Below are positions 1 through 11,028 of a DNA stretch of 64,000 nt, piece by piece. The stretch spans positions 248,001 through 312,000 of the forward strand of contig MU385858.1 in NCBI GenBank assembly GCA_022497145.1, written 5' to 3'. The notes below the pieces were generated by a model. The model worked only from the letters and a program-made list of their open reading frames with translations, was not told the DNA's origin and ran no database searches. The position numbers and the translations under genes were made by a program. The first letter of the stretch is position 1. The number at the start of each line of letters is the position of its first letter. Source of the stretch: Rostrohypoxylon terebratum. Its lineage: Eukaryota; Ascomycota; Sordariomycetes; Xylariales; Hypoxylaceae.

Positions 1-1242
1 ATGGGCGATTTCCAAAAGTTCTTAGACGAAAACCCTCATTTTACCAATGCAAACAGCGACACCACCAGCTTAAATGCGATCAAAGATATGATGGCGGGGT
101 TACCGCAATTTCAGGAGATGAAAGAGGCTTATTCGCTCCATCTCACTATGGCGCAAGAGTGTATGAACATTTTTCAACATCACAAACTAAACGAGATGTC
201 CCCTATAGAACAAGACATGGCTACTGGTCTTGACGAAGACAACCGAAAACCTAAGAACGTCCTAGACACAGTCGTTCGTCTTCTGGATGACGATGCTGTG
301 AAGCAGTCAGATCGCCTTCGCCTCATCATAATGTACCTCCTTTTTCGCGATGGAGTCATACCCGAGGATGTTAAGAGATTATTAGCGCACGCATCGCTAC
401 CACCGCAGGATGGCGAAATCATAACGAATATGGAGTTGCTTGGTGGTCGTACAACACATGATCTCAAGGATGTACGCAAAGATGTACGGCTTCTCTTTCC
501 CGTGGACACCAAAACACCGATCGCCGAGGATAGTTATATGTCGCGATTTAATCCTGCCGTAAAGACTATGCTAGAGTACTTATGCAGAGGTGCTTTGGAT
601 CAGACCCAATTTCCCTATGTTAAGCCACCACTAGATCCCAACGAGGATGCGCTCATTGGTCAAGGTTCCTTGCGAGCGGCGAAACCTAGCTGGGCAGGCG
701 CCGGAAGGCGTGTTGTGGATAACAGGCAACGAATCATCGTATTCATGGCTGGCGGAGCGACGTTCTCGGAGTCGCGCTCGTGTTATGAGGTCGGCGCGGC
801 TATGAACCGTGATGTTTTCTTAGCTACTAGCCATATGCTAACCCCGCAGTTGTTTGTACGACAAGTGGGCGATCTCAGCGTAGACAAGAGGAGACTCGAC
901 ATACCCATGGAGAGACCGCCCCCAAGGGCACCAGCACATTTATTCGAAATCGAGCGACCTGCCCCCCCACCTATAAGGGCCCCGCCAGGCCCGGGCCAAC
1001 GCCCACCTCCTGGAGGTCCCCAGAAAGCGCCAGTACGACCACCCGGACCTGGTGGACTACCAGGCGGCCCGAGACTAAATAGCGAGCCTTCCACTTTGCC
1101 TACGCAAGCGATGAGCAATATGTCCCTCCACTCCTCTAGACCATCAAATGCGAGCGATATGATATCCTCAAGCGGTGGTAAGCCTGCCAAGCTCGAAAAG
1201 GAGAAGAAGAAGCGCAACATCTTCGGAATGAAGAAAGGATAG
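1..1242 (+). CDS. sec1: Sec1-type SM protein (exocytosis), C-terminal part
   Basis: This is the C-terminal 413 residues of a Sec1/Munc18 protein, which binds syntaxin/SNARE complexes and promotes fusion of secretory vesicles at the plasma membrane. The open frame runs from the first base of the window. The ATG at position 1 is almost certainly an internal methionine, because the segment QFQEMKEAYSLHLTMAQECM lies in the middle of the Sec1 fold and the N-terminal half is missing. Further SM-family landmarks are the LATGLDED-like stretch (here MATGLDEDNRKPKN), the helical region DRLRLIIMYLLFRDG and the RIIVFMAGGATFSESRS block near residues 245-262. A proline/glycine-rich tail follows (about residues 300-355), and the protein ends in a basic KKKRNIFGMKKG motif, both common in fungal Sec1. 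No intron is present in this part. The next gene converges on it. Confidence in the family is high; the start lies outside the window. Confidence 0.93.
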   Translation: MGDFQKFLDENPHFTNANSDTTSLNAIKDMMAGLPQFQEMKEAYSLHLTMAQECMNIFQHHKLNEMSPIEQDMATGLDEDNRKPKNVLDTVVRLLDDDAVKQSDRLRLIIMYLLFRDGVIPEDVKRLLAHASLPPQDGEIITNMELLGGRTTHDLKDVRKDVRLLFPVDTKTPIAEDSYMSRFNPAVKTMLEYLCRGALDQTQFPYVKPPLDPNEDALIGQGSLRAAKPSWAGAGRRVVDNRQRIIVFMAGGATFSESRSCYEVGAAMNRDVFLATSHMLTPQLFVRQVGDLSVDKRRLDIPMERPPPRAPAHLFEIERPAPPPIRAPPGPGQRPPPGGPQKAPVRPPGPGGLPGGPRLNSEPSTLPTQAMSNMSLHSSRPSNASDMISSSGGKPAKLEKEKKKRNIFGMKKG

Positions 1243-2737
1243 TTGAACGGAAAAAGGAAGATTCACATAAAGTAAAAAGGGCATTTGTTGAAAAACAGAT
1301 ATACAAATACAAGAAACCCATCGAAATAGGTAGAATTTTGCGCGCCCTTGGTTCTTGACTACGGCACTACTACGTGTTTGGAGACATCAGATCAAACAAA
1401 TCGAATTCCGGATAAAATGGGCTGGCGCGCGCATATTACCTGAGGTAAACCAGAGCATGGTGTTGGGGAGTTGGCCTTCTTGTTGATAATGATGTCGAGA
1501 GAGCGAGCGTTGAGTCGCATTGAGATACGCGGTCGTGTAATTCTGGATGGCGAAGAAGGGGACGTGTTAGTTACCCTTGAGTGAGGCCTACGCCCAAGGT
1601 ACTTAAAGTAGAGATGTATATTCCCATATATCCAAATCATAGACAATACAAACCAACGAATCTATCTGCTGTCCAAAGTGAGCTGGCCGTGCTTTCTTGG
1701 ATGCAAATGGTTGTCTCCCAGATTCGTCACTACAAGTAATTGAACGTAAAGTGAGACAGACAGGATGTGGTAAGGAATCCTTCATGAAAACAAGTATGAA
1801 TTCTAAAAACACTCCCATACCCTCAGCACCTTTGATCCCTATGAACCGTATCACAGCAAAACAATCCACCGTTACCAACATCTGGAAACATCCATAATAC
1901 GGGTAAGTACCATGCAATTCGCAATCCTACGAGCAAGATTTATCCCAGCTCAGCTCGTCATCATCCCTTTGCCCGAAGTCCGGTGCGCTGAGATAGTCCG
2001 GAGGTCCAGTGAAAAAGAAATCTTTTCATGCCGGACTTCTATGTAAATTCGCGTTTCGTTGGGTACTTCCATAACACAAACACAAATATTACAGCCAAAA
2101 AATCTCAAGTGTCTAGTCATTACATCTACACATTTCACACATCACTCGTAAACCAGAGATTCCAAAGAAGGCGATACGGAAGCAAAAGAAATTTGAGCGA
2201 GTATAGTATCGATTTTCCCCGGCTTTTGCCAACACCACTCCCGCGTTCTTGTCTGGTTTTTGTGTTCGCCTAGCTACCCTGGTTATCGGAAACATCCATC
2301 CATCCACACACAACGGTATACCATTATTACCATCCCACGTAGGAGGATCGAAAAGGTGCGGTACCCATGAGGCCGAAGTCTTGCTGTCCGATAATTGTGA
2401 TGTTAAGGGAGCGAAAGGGAAAAAGGGGGGAGGGAATTGCGATGATACAAACGATATGCCTAGGGGATTCCTTTTTTTCTCCAACGACAAAAGGGAATCG
2501 CTCCCACTTCTGCCTTCCTTTTTTCCTTGGTCTTCTCCAATCCTCGCGTTCACGACTTTGCCAGTACAAGTGTCCCTTTCCCAACGTTCGAGCAATGAAC
2601 TATCACCTTCAGGGAAAATATTCAAAGTGCATGGAGACGTTTCAGTTTCAGTTTCGGCCGAGTTCAAGTGTGAACCGAGTTGGTACAATGTAATGTTTAT
2701 TAATCAACGTTGATCGATATGACTATCCCCAGAAGTT
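1243..2737. other. Intergenic region between convergent genes, no gene seen
   Basis: About 1.5 kb separates the 3' ends of sec1 and the 4E-T-like gene. Open frames occur on both strands around 2113-2713, but they overlap one another, are low in complexity and show no family motif. I read the stretch as 3' UTRs plus spacer. No tRNA or repeat is evident. Confidence 0.5.
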
Positions 2738-5204
2738 CTAGTTCCGACGGAAGGCACCTGGTGGAGGAGGCATACCACGGTGGTCAAATCCGAATGCTAC
2801 ATTATCCGGTCCCTGAAACCCCTGCATTCCAGGAGGCATGAATCCTGGTGGGGGTGGGCCACCAAAAAAGCCGGGAGGCGGAGGCATGTTACGCGGCGGA
2901 CCGGCTATTCCATCCGGAGGGAATCCACCAATAGGGAAGTTTCCGGGAGGGAAGCCTCCCGGAACGGGACCGTTGCGCGGGTTTCCTGCCAAGCCCGGAG
3001 GAGGAATCATAGGCCGTCCCGGGGGTGGCATCTGCTGTCCGCCATTCTGCATCCACGCGCTTACTTGATGCATCTGATCCAAGCCAGGAGGGGGCTGGCG
3101 TTGAAGAATTTGAGTAGGCTGTTGTGGGCGATTATCTTGTTCGCGGTGATGCAACTGTGCCTCATCGAAGAAGTTGGGCAGATTGGTAGGGCGATTGACC
3201 TGGTGCTGTGGAATGGCGCGTTCGTGCTGATAATCAATATCTCGATCCGGTGTCGGGAGGATTTGCGCTGGCCGAGAGGGCTGCGGCATTCTCATGGCAA
3301 GCTGCTCATTCCCTCGAGCCTCGGGAGCCGCTGCGCGGGCGCTCTGCATGAGAGTCATGAGGAACTCAGCGTTACTGTTACTATTCCTCGATGGCTGATC
3401 AGAGCGCCCTGCGTTCTGACTTTGGCTAAGGTGACGTTGTCCAATGAGATCTTGCAGCACCTGTTGCTCCGAGCGCATACCGGCATACTGCGGGTTGAGA
3501 TGCTGCCTAGGTGCCGGAATATCCTGGCCCTGTGGAGGACCACGAATGAGCGGCTCCTCACGACGCTCCTGTATATAGGGCTGATATGGGCCAGGCGACG
3601 CAATTGCATGATTCGGGGGCGGCTCCGCAAAACCGCTAGCCGGGGGGGTGGTACCCTGCAAAGTCTGCTTCTGGAGTTTTTGAAGCAGCGCCTGGAAAGC
3701 AACCTTTTCGGCTGCGTCGTTCTGTGAGTGTGCTCCAGCTCCCGTCATAGCCAAGAGAGGGTTGATCTCGCTCGACGGGGGTGCACTGGCAGCGGGAGTC
3801 GGAGGTTCGACCTGACGTTTCGACTCCTCTTGCGACGAGAACAGTTTCTGGAACCTGGATCCCGACTTAGGTTTAACAACAGGAACAGCATTCTCCTTAG
3901 CTGCCTCGCCAGTATTTCCAGGCGTTTCAATGCTTGTGCTCTGGCCAAATGCGGCAAAGAATTTATCCGGTCCTATTTCAATGGCCGGTGCTGATTTGAC
4001 TTTCGTCTTTTCGTTGTCAACCTTTTCAAGTGGTGCCGATGTTTCAGTAACCGGAGCAGTGGCAGGTTCAGTCTTAGCTGGGTTCTTCCCTGCCTTCATG
4101 CTCTCCATGAACTTCTTGAAGTCTTCCTGTGTGTGGGCTTGAGATTGTTCTTCGACGGGCTCATCGAGCCATTCCGGTTCACGTTCTTGACGATGATCTC
4201 GGTCTCGATCCCATCTTCGATCAAATGTTCTCTCTCTCGGCTTATCCTGGTGTTGGTCGCCTTGATGATCATCATTTCTGTCTCTCCAACTTTTGGATCG
4301 ATCAAAACCTCGGGGTGCAGAGGCGTCGCCGTTGCTAGTGTTGTTGTTGTTGTTATTGTTGTCTCTCAACCAGGGCTGCTCCGTTCTGTTTCTATTCACG
4401 CCATTTCGACGAGGCTTCTCTGCGTCATCTCCTTCCTTCTCTTTGCTAAATTCGCCAAAAGCTCGGCGAGGTCGTTCGTTATTATCACGCTCATCCTGCT
4501 CGCGTGATCGACGTTCTCCTCCAAAACGGTCGGGACGATCGCCCATGCGGCCATGGAAGCGTTCAGCACCTTCGTGTCCGAAACTCTTGCGAGGCTTCAC
4601 GGTGCTCCAACCTTCGTTGTCTTGGTCAGCATCGCCGCGTCGGCGGAAATTAGTTCGAACGTCACGATCCCGTTCGCGAAAACGGTCAGAATTGTCGGCG
4701 TCGCCGTTCCTAGAACGGAATGCGAAGCGGTCTCGAGTGTCAGCATCCTTCGAGTTCTTCTCGGTATCGAAAGGTTTGTTAGCTCTCGAGATTGTTGCAG
4801 ATGAGAATGTCGTGCGGGGTGGTCCAAGAATAATATCCTCAGCATCTAGATTTGTGTGTTAGAGAGAAAACTGATGGATAAGGGTAAGTGAACATGAACA
4901 TACTACCAGCATTCCGCGAAGCATGTCGATCTACACCTAGTCGTCGGTCAGATTGATCCAACAGAAAGTTGTCATAGTTTCTACCTCGTTCTCCTCCAGG
5001 TTTGCTGCCTTGATTATTGCGAAATGTTTCAGGGGGTGGACTATAAGATTAATTAGCATAAGACTAAGACGTAGACTCGATCATGTTCTTATCAGATTGC
5101 ACATACCCCATCCATTCTTCCGCGGGTGGAAGCGTGCTTGGTTTGATGCATAATGGCGACTCGCGTAGGAAAAACAACGCGTCTACTGAGTATCGTAATG
5201 CCAT
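2738..5204 (-). CDS. 4E-T-like eIF4E-binding protein with canonical YxxxxL(phi) motif
   Basis: Model: complement(join(2738..4845, 4907..5040, 5107..5204)), 779 aa. Exon 1 encodes MALRYSVDALFFLRESPLC. The stretch YSVDALF (residues 5-11) fits the eIF4E-binding consensus Y-x4-L-phi exactly, and it is followed by LR as in the 4E-T/Cup class. The introns use GTATGT and GTAGTA donors and end in TATAG and TCTAG. Exon 3 begins DAEDIILGPPRTTF. The body is disordered: Arg/Asp-rich (residues about 110-260), an Asn run, then short hydrophobic islands (KFFAAFG, SRFQKLFSSQEES, NPLLAMTG, AFQALLQKLQKQ, EFLMTLMQS), and finally a Pro/Gly/Met-rich tail. Family knowledge: 4E-T proteins repress cap-dependent translation and bring mRNAs to decay bodies through DDX6/Pat1/LSM14 contacts. 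The assignment is inferred from the motif, its N-terminal position and the overall architecture. It could also be a diverged Eap1-type protein. The start is chosen because the exon with the motif splices in frame; an ATG 5 nt upstream is out of frame. Confidence 0.68.
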
Positions 5205-5611
5205 AGCATCGGAGGATGTGACAAGTTGCGTTCAGTGTGAGTAATAAGGACTTGTGATAGACTACGCCTGTAATTCATGCGCACGTAGTCGTTCGTGGCT
5301 GATCGTGATTGTGTGGAACGGAATTGTTGCAGCGATGCTGGTTTGGACAGGTTTGAGTTGACAAGGCTGGTTGAAGTTGTTTTTTTTGGGGGGGGGAAAC
5401 ACCTGGCGTGTGCGGGGTGAAAGGATGGGAGGGTGCGAGACGATAGGAGGATTTTTGGTGGTGAGCTACGTCGGGTTCAAGTAATTTCAGGTCGGAGGTC
5501 AATGCCGTTTACAAACACCAAAGAATACCAAAGCCGATTCGGCTTGGTAGCAATGGTTTTAATCGTGCGTCAGGTAGGATGAATTGAGAAGGCGACCGAT
5601 GGGTGTATTAG

Positions 5612-5640
5612 GATGATGATGATAATGATGATAATGATGG
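5612..5640. repeat. GAT/GATAAT microsatellite
   Basis: This is a run of GATGAT units interrupted by ATAATG variants, seen directly in the sequence. It lies upstream of the 4E-T-like gene. Confidence 0.8.
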
Positions 5641-5780
5641 CGGTGATGTTGAAAGGCGACGAGGTGAAGTGGGAAGCGGTTATGACACCAATATCCCAAC
5701 GACTTATCAAAAAAAATCGTTAATGTGCCTAGAGTGCCAGTTGGTGCGTGTGAGTGGTCGTTGAAGAATTTGGTATTTGG

Positions 5781-5808
5781 GATGATGGATGATGGATGAT
5801 GAATGATG
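5781..5808. repeat. GATGATG-type short tandem repeat
   Basis: The unit GATGATG is repeated imperfectly (GATGATGGATGATGGATGAT...). It is a simple repeat in the URB1/4E-T-like spacer. Confidence 0.75.
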
Positions 5809-6196
5809 CAGAAATAAAATTTAATGCAGACACCGATATTTAATTTGCTACAGCAGCCTTGATATGGTCAATGTTAGGAAGGCTCGATGTTAGAAGGCGT
5901 GACGTTAATGCGTTAATGTGTGGAAAGTGGTAGGTCAATGTCAAAACATTTTTTGTCCAAATGTTTTTCTTGGGAAGGCAGCACTTCGGGTTCTGGAAGT
6001 TTTAAAGATACGAAGGAACAGTGCTGTACTGCGAGCTGCATGTGGGCGCGAGCGTGGGTATGGGCATGGGAAATGTCGAGTGGTAAGTGGCCTGTGCCTT
6101 CAGGCTTTTCCTTATTGGGTAGGTACAAGGCACTATGTATACACTATGTACATCACCACGTACCTCCTCATGCACCTACTAAATCGTTAGTCTACA

Positions 6197-6222
6197 TAGG
6201 TACCTAAAGTAGGTACCTAAAG
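6197..6222. repeat. Two perfect tandem copies of TAGGTACCTAAAG
   Basis: A 13-bp unit TAGGTACCTAAAG occurs twice head to tail. Each unit contains the palindrome TAGGTACCTA, which also recurs in other spacers of this window. Confidence 0.85.
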
Positions 6223-6540
6223 TAACTCTTTTTATGACAGCATTTTCAGGTAGAGCTGGCCCCTTACTGTCTTTACTGTATTATTGTACCATGGATGAAG
6301 CAGCGTCCACCAACTTAGCGTGCGACCTGAATGGGCCGACACCCCAGCCTTGATGCCTGAATCGGTTTAAATAGGTCATTTAGACGATTACGTAATTATA
6401 TCAAAGTCGCCCACATTTCGTCTTTTACAAACGGTAGAAGTGATGGTACGCCATTCTGATTTCTGGCCATTTCGGTATTTATTCCCTTATATGCAAGCGC
6501 TACAGGCCGGGTTTGAAATCGACATACCTTGGTGAATATC

Positions 6541-9500
6541 CTATGTTACAAATCTCTCGACACCACCTTTACTCCACCCAGAAATGCGTTTTTGATCACA
6601 AGTATCCCATAATCTTCCCAACAACGCCTGGTATATCGCCCGTTCATCAGCATCCGTAGTAGTATCCCTCTGCGCCAGCACCCAGCTCACGGCCCCGAAC
6701 CTCGTGATCAAGGTGTTGCTTCCTCCTTCAATAGCCGTCGCTCTGTAGACGATTCGCAAGACTTGAGTTCGGAGATTAGGACCCATGAAAGGATTGCAGG
6801 TCAGTGCAAACAGTCTCTCAAAGACCTTGCGTTGGTGAAATAGGGCAATGTCTGCAGGCGTCCGTAAACTATCGAGGAGGAGGCCCAAAAGCCAACTGAC
6901 TTCGGAGTAAAATGCGCCATCTTCGGTGGGTCCCTCTTGGAGAATGCTTTGCAGAAGGGGTATCCTATCTAGAGCCCACACCGGACCGCTAGTGAGGAAC
7001 AGGTTGATTTTCTCATAAAGACAATGTAAAGGATTGCTTAGGACTTCGAGACCCTTGCAAGCAAAAGTGACAATTATACTTGGAAGAGGGCCATCAGAGA
7101 TCGACTCACGTGCCGATTCTGCAAGTTCCATGAGCAAGAGCCACACTTGCTCATTGTTCTCGTATGTCGAATCTTTAACCTTCGCGGCCACCTTGACGAT
7201 GCTAGTAAGAGCCTCTTTTCGGATACTAGAATGTTCAGAGGAAAGCAGGCGAACTAGTGACGCTGCATATCCTTCCTCAACAAGTTCCTCGGGTGTCTTG
7301 GATGTCCATCTTGATAACGAACTATCCTTGACTGTCGTAATCGGCACCGACAGTCTTTGTTCTAGGTCCTGCGAGCTAATTTTGGGGATCGAATTCCCGT
7401 CTGCCTCATCGACTCCATTTACTAGACCGTTGGTGACTGCAGCCTTTTTGGTGCTGGGTTCGTTTTGTGTTTCTGGTTCGGACTTTTCTTTCTCCAAAAT
7501 ACGTATCTTCCCTAATTTCTTCTGATCTCCAAAGCGAACAACCCAAAGTTCCTTGGTGGCCTTTAAGAAACGCTTGTTAACACCAGCAGCAAGGGAATGG
7601 CCGAGGTATTCGGAAAAAAATTGAACAAATGCTTTGAGCGTTTCTCTGCCAGGCGGCGACGTGATCAAGTACGGGAGTTGCTCTGCAATTGTCATCATGA
7701 GAGGACAAGTGATAGCATCCTTATTTTCGTCGACTTTCGCTTTCTCAAGTTGCTCTTCAATCATTTCGAGATATTTGACTGGCGTCCTTGCGCAGCGCTC
7801 GAAACAATTATCCAAGAAAGTCCATATCGCCGAATCAACGCTTTCGAGGCTCTTTAATGCTGCTATTAAGGGAAACAACCCCTGAAAGTTGCATCTGTTT
7901 TCCACCAATTGGTGCTCGCCGGCTACCCGGTATAAGACACCCCTTAAACTCTCGTTAGATAGCCCAACCGTCTTCTCGACTGATAGTCTCAGCAGAGTTG
8001 CAAAAGGAGAGTGAGACATGTCAGAAGCTCGAGCAAACCACCGCATACCCGGAGAGTATTTTGCGACTACACATAAGTTCTCAAGTTCCAACAGAGACAT
8101 CACCATGTCTTCGCCCGTATCTTCAGAGGTTTCAACTTTCTTAATCGTCGATAGAAGTATAGGCGAGACATCGAATTTGGCTTTCAATGCAAATTGAGGA
8201 ATTACTTCGTAATAGAGTAATATCAGGCGACTCGCAGCTTGCCTTTGAAGTAGATCATTCTGATCCATTGCCAAGTAGCATTTGATGACATCCTTCATAT
8301 CCGGTATCCTCTGGCAGAAGTCGTCGAGAAGTCGACGGGCTGCTTCTTCCCAGAGAGATTCCGATGACGAAGATGCTTCTCTGTACATCTCAAGAGCTCG
8401 ACCTAGTTTTTGTAGGGACAAAGTTAATAGGCGAATAGCATAGAATGAGGCTAATTTATATTTGATCGAGAAACATCGTGTGATGGCTTTCTGCGTCATG
8501 GGCATTGGAATTATGTTTCCAAGCACTACAGACGTAGGAGGCGGGACTCTTGCATAACCGTTGGCATGTCCAAACCAGGACGGGATCAGGAGTTGAACAG
8601 CATTGTATAATAGTGCAGCGTATCCGATCCAGGTTGCGGTCAGTTTCGGGTCGAATGTGAATGATTTCCGATGGCAAAAGTAATGAGCGATTAATTCTGG
8701 CGATTTTTCGAATATTGCTATCAGCAAATCGTTCTGCTTTGTGCTAGACCACGGACGCAAGGTCTGGATGAATTCTGCCAATAATGTATTGCGCACAGGT
8801 ACGTCGTTTTCGAATTGGCTCATCCAGGGGATACTATCGATACCAAAGTCCACAGGCTGATCGTCATTGACACCTGACGGTATTACATTAGGGTCAACGC
8901 CATCGGGGTAATACCCATGTTCTGACCGACGGATACCTGCATCGGAATCCGTACAGGCCGCCAGTAAAAAAGCATGAGCTGAATCTTCGACTGATGGTCG
9001 TTCGCCCTCCGATTCGTCCTCGTTCTCCGCAACATCTTCAGGATATCCATATAGTTCTGCTATTCTGATCAGTGAATAAGCGTTCAGGATCCTAATCTTG
9101 ATCTCCTTTGGTAGCTTTTTGTCGAGAATGACGGATGAGCGTAAAGTGTTTAGTATTTCGTAGATTAGTGAAGGAGGATCCTTTCTGATATGTCTCATAA
9201 GAGCAGCGACGATATCTTTTTGCGACAGTAGATCACGCTTCGCTTCGACATGGAGAAGTTTCAAGCTGCCGAGTAGAAAGCGAATCGCATTGGTTCTCAC
9301 GGACGGTCGTTTAGGGTCTTCCACACCTTCTCCCAAGTATCGAAGACCTATATTCCTAGCGAGTGATTTAAACGTATTATTCCTAGCCCTGAATATTGGC
9401 GCCGCGAGTGCACCACCATCTAGAAGAACCGCTTCCCTAAGAAGCCTCAAGGTGGGCGATATTATAAAATCTTTTCCATTGTCGACCGAAAGGTTTTTAG

Positions 9501-10042
9501 CGATGAGCTCTTGTTGTCGTTTCTGGAGTAGGGTTCGACATATTCCCAAGCCGTAAGAAACGTGATCTACGTTCCCGGATAAGATCTTGAGGAGAAGCGC
9601 GAGCACGACGGCAACGGCAGACATGACATTCTCGTTGTTCAACTGGACAGCCATGCCCCATGTTTCCATTATATCAGGGAGATACACCGGAACCTCATCT
9701 TCACTTTCTCTTGGCTTCACTGATTCTAGGAATTCGTGTAAGATTTGCTGCTTCTCGGAATCCTTGTCTTCGCCGTTGGCGATACTATCGAGGATATTCT
9801 TGAAGGACTGGAGGCCTGTATGTTGCATTCATGAGTATTGTGTGACAAGGGGTAGCTTTGCGATCAGGTGGACACGACGTACCATGTCGAGCTTGTCGAA
9901 GGTCTTGCTGAAAAGCTAGTAACTGACGAAGCTGTCTCGAATTATAGACCTCCTCGGAGGTTGGCGGCTCATGTACGTGTGCAGTCTTTTGCTTCTTCCC
10001 TAAGTGCCCGCCTTCGTTCCCGTACGACTTGCGCTTCGCCAT
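6541..10042 (-). CDS. urb1: URB1/NPA1 pre-60S ribosome biogenesis factor
   Basis: Model: complement(join(6541..9815, 9883..10042)), 1144 aa, one intron with donor GTACGT and acceptor ACAG. The junction restores RQARHG|LQSFKNIL. The family (Npa1/Urb1, human URB1/NOPRA1) is a nucleolar HEAT-repeat scaffold of the earliest pre-60S particles, with the helicase Dbp6 and partners. The N-terminus is basic and NLS-like (MAKRKSYGN, GKKQK). The Npa1 N-terminal domain covers about residues 55-400 and contains the conserved block FRARNNTFKSLARNIGLRYL followed by RTNAIRFLLGSLKLLHVEAK and YEILNTLRSSVILD. A C-terminal NOPRA1-type domain covers the last 250 residues (SWLLGLLLDSLRTPADIALF, FALTCNPFMGPNLRTQVLRI). 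The length is short compared with yeast Urb1 but usual for filamentous fungi. DBP10, RIO2 and SYO1 in this window serve the same process, but they are not adjacent. Confidence 0.88.
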
Positions 10043-11028
10043 TATTTCTGTCTTGATTCCGTATTGCGCTTAACTACGGCATCGTCATTCGACCGTGAAT
10101 GTACAGTGGAAGTGCGCCGGGCTATGTGTCGGTAGTATTCGAAACCGGAGCAACAATTTCGACAGCTAGTAGTATTTCGTTTTCTACAGCTGTATCGCTT
10201 CTTTTATAAGTATCACCAGATTTCACTGGTAAACCCTTTACTTAAGGATGTCGCATCTCAGAAGCTTGAAGCTTGTCAAGAAAAATAATATTATTGAATT
10301 GCCAAATTTGACCGCTCCCCCCACAAGACAGGCTAAGTTTAGCGCCTGAGAGGTACCTAGGGTCTTAGCAGGCTCTAACGAACTTCCGCAGGGCGGAACT
10401 ACCCCGTAAAACGTCGCGTTAAAGTTCAACCCCCTGTGGATAACCCTACTATCATGCCCCTGACAGCCCTTGAACTTTAGGGAGGTACTAGGTACGTATC
10501 CCGCTAAACTTGCCCAAACTTCCCCTGAGCACTTGAACGCCTTTTTAGTTTGAGCATCCATCACAATGCAAGATCTCACAAACAACTCCCAGATTTCCGG
10601 TAAATAAATGTATTTCATGACATCCGGTATTTTGGGGCTCATCAAGGGCCCAGAATAGATTCTCTATTCTACAACATGGTATACATGGCCTGCAAGGACA
10701 CATCCCTCGCAACATATCTCAAGATCCAATTGATAGATATATCCTACCTCCGCTCCTCTCACTAGGTATGCTTACCACTGTATTAATCATCAGGTATAAA
10801 CCACAAAATACCACGTCATGTCTCGGTAGATCCGTCAACGTCAACGTGCTCGCGTACTCACATCCCTCGTCCCTTCGCCCCCTCGTTTCCATCCCGTATA
10901 GATCTGACCCGTAAATCCTGTTCATATCACCCGTCACCCGTCATCCACCACCATCTCTACCTCCCATCCCCGCCTCTCACCCCTAGCCCCCAATCCTGTC
11001 TCATACCACCGTTCCTCATTCCACCCGA
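10043..11028. other. Intergenic: URB1 promoter and PAG1 3' region
   Basis: About 1 kb. It carries the upstream region of URB1 and the 3' UTR of PAG1. The latter is CT-rich on the plus strand just before position 11029. Open frames at 10238-10645 and 10719-10937 show no motif. No RNA gene recognised. Confidence 0.5.

Larger units (their letters stand above)
5205..6540. other. Intergenic: 5' region of the 4E-T-like gene, 3' region of URB1
   Basis: This 1.3 kb stretch holds the promoter and leader of the minus-strand 4E-T-like gene and the terminator of URB1. Two GAT-rich microsatellites and a 13-bp tandem repeat are listed separately. Open frames at 5918-6207 are short, overlap one another and lack motifs. 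I see no gene. Confidence 0.5.

Noticed and set aside
2113..2713. Opposed 191- and 154-codon open frames
   Set aside because: Low complexity, overlapping on both strands, no motif, and located in a 3'-3' spacer.
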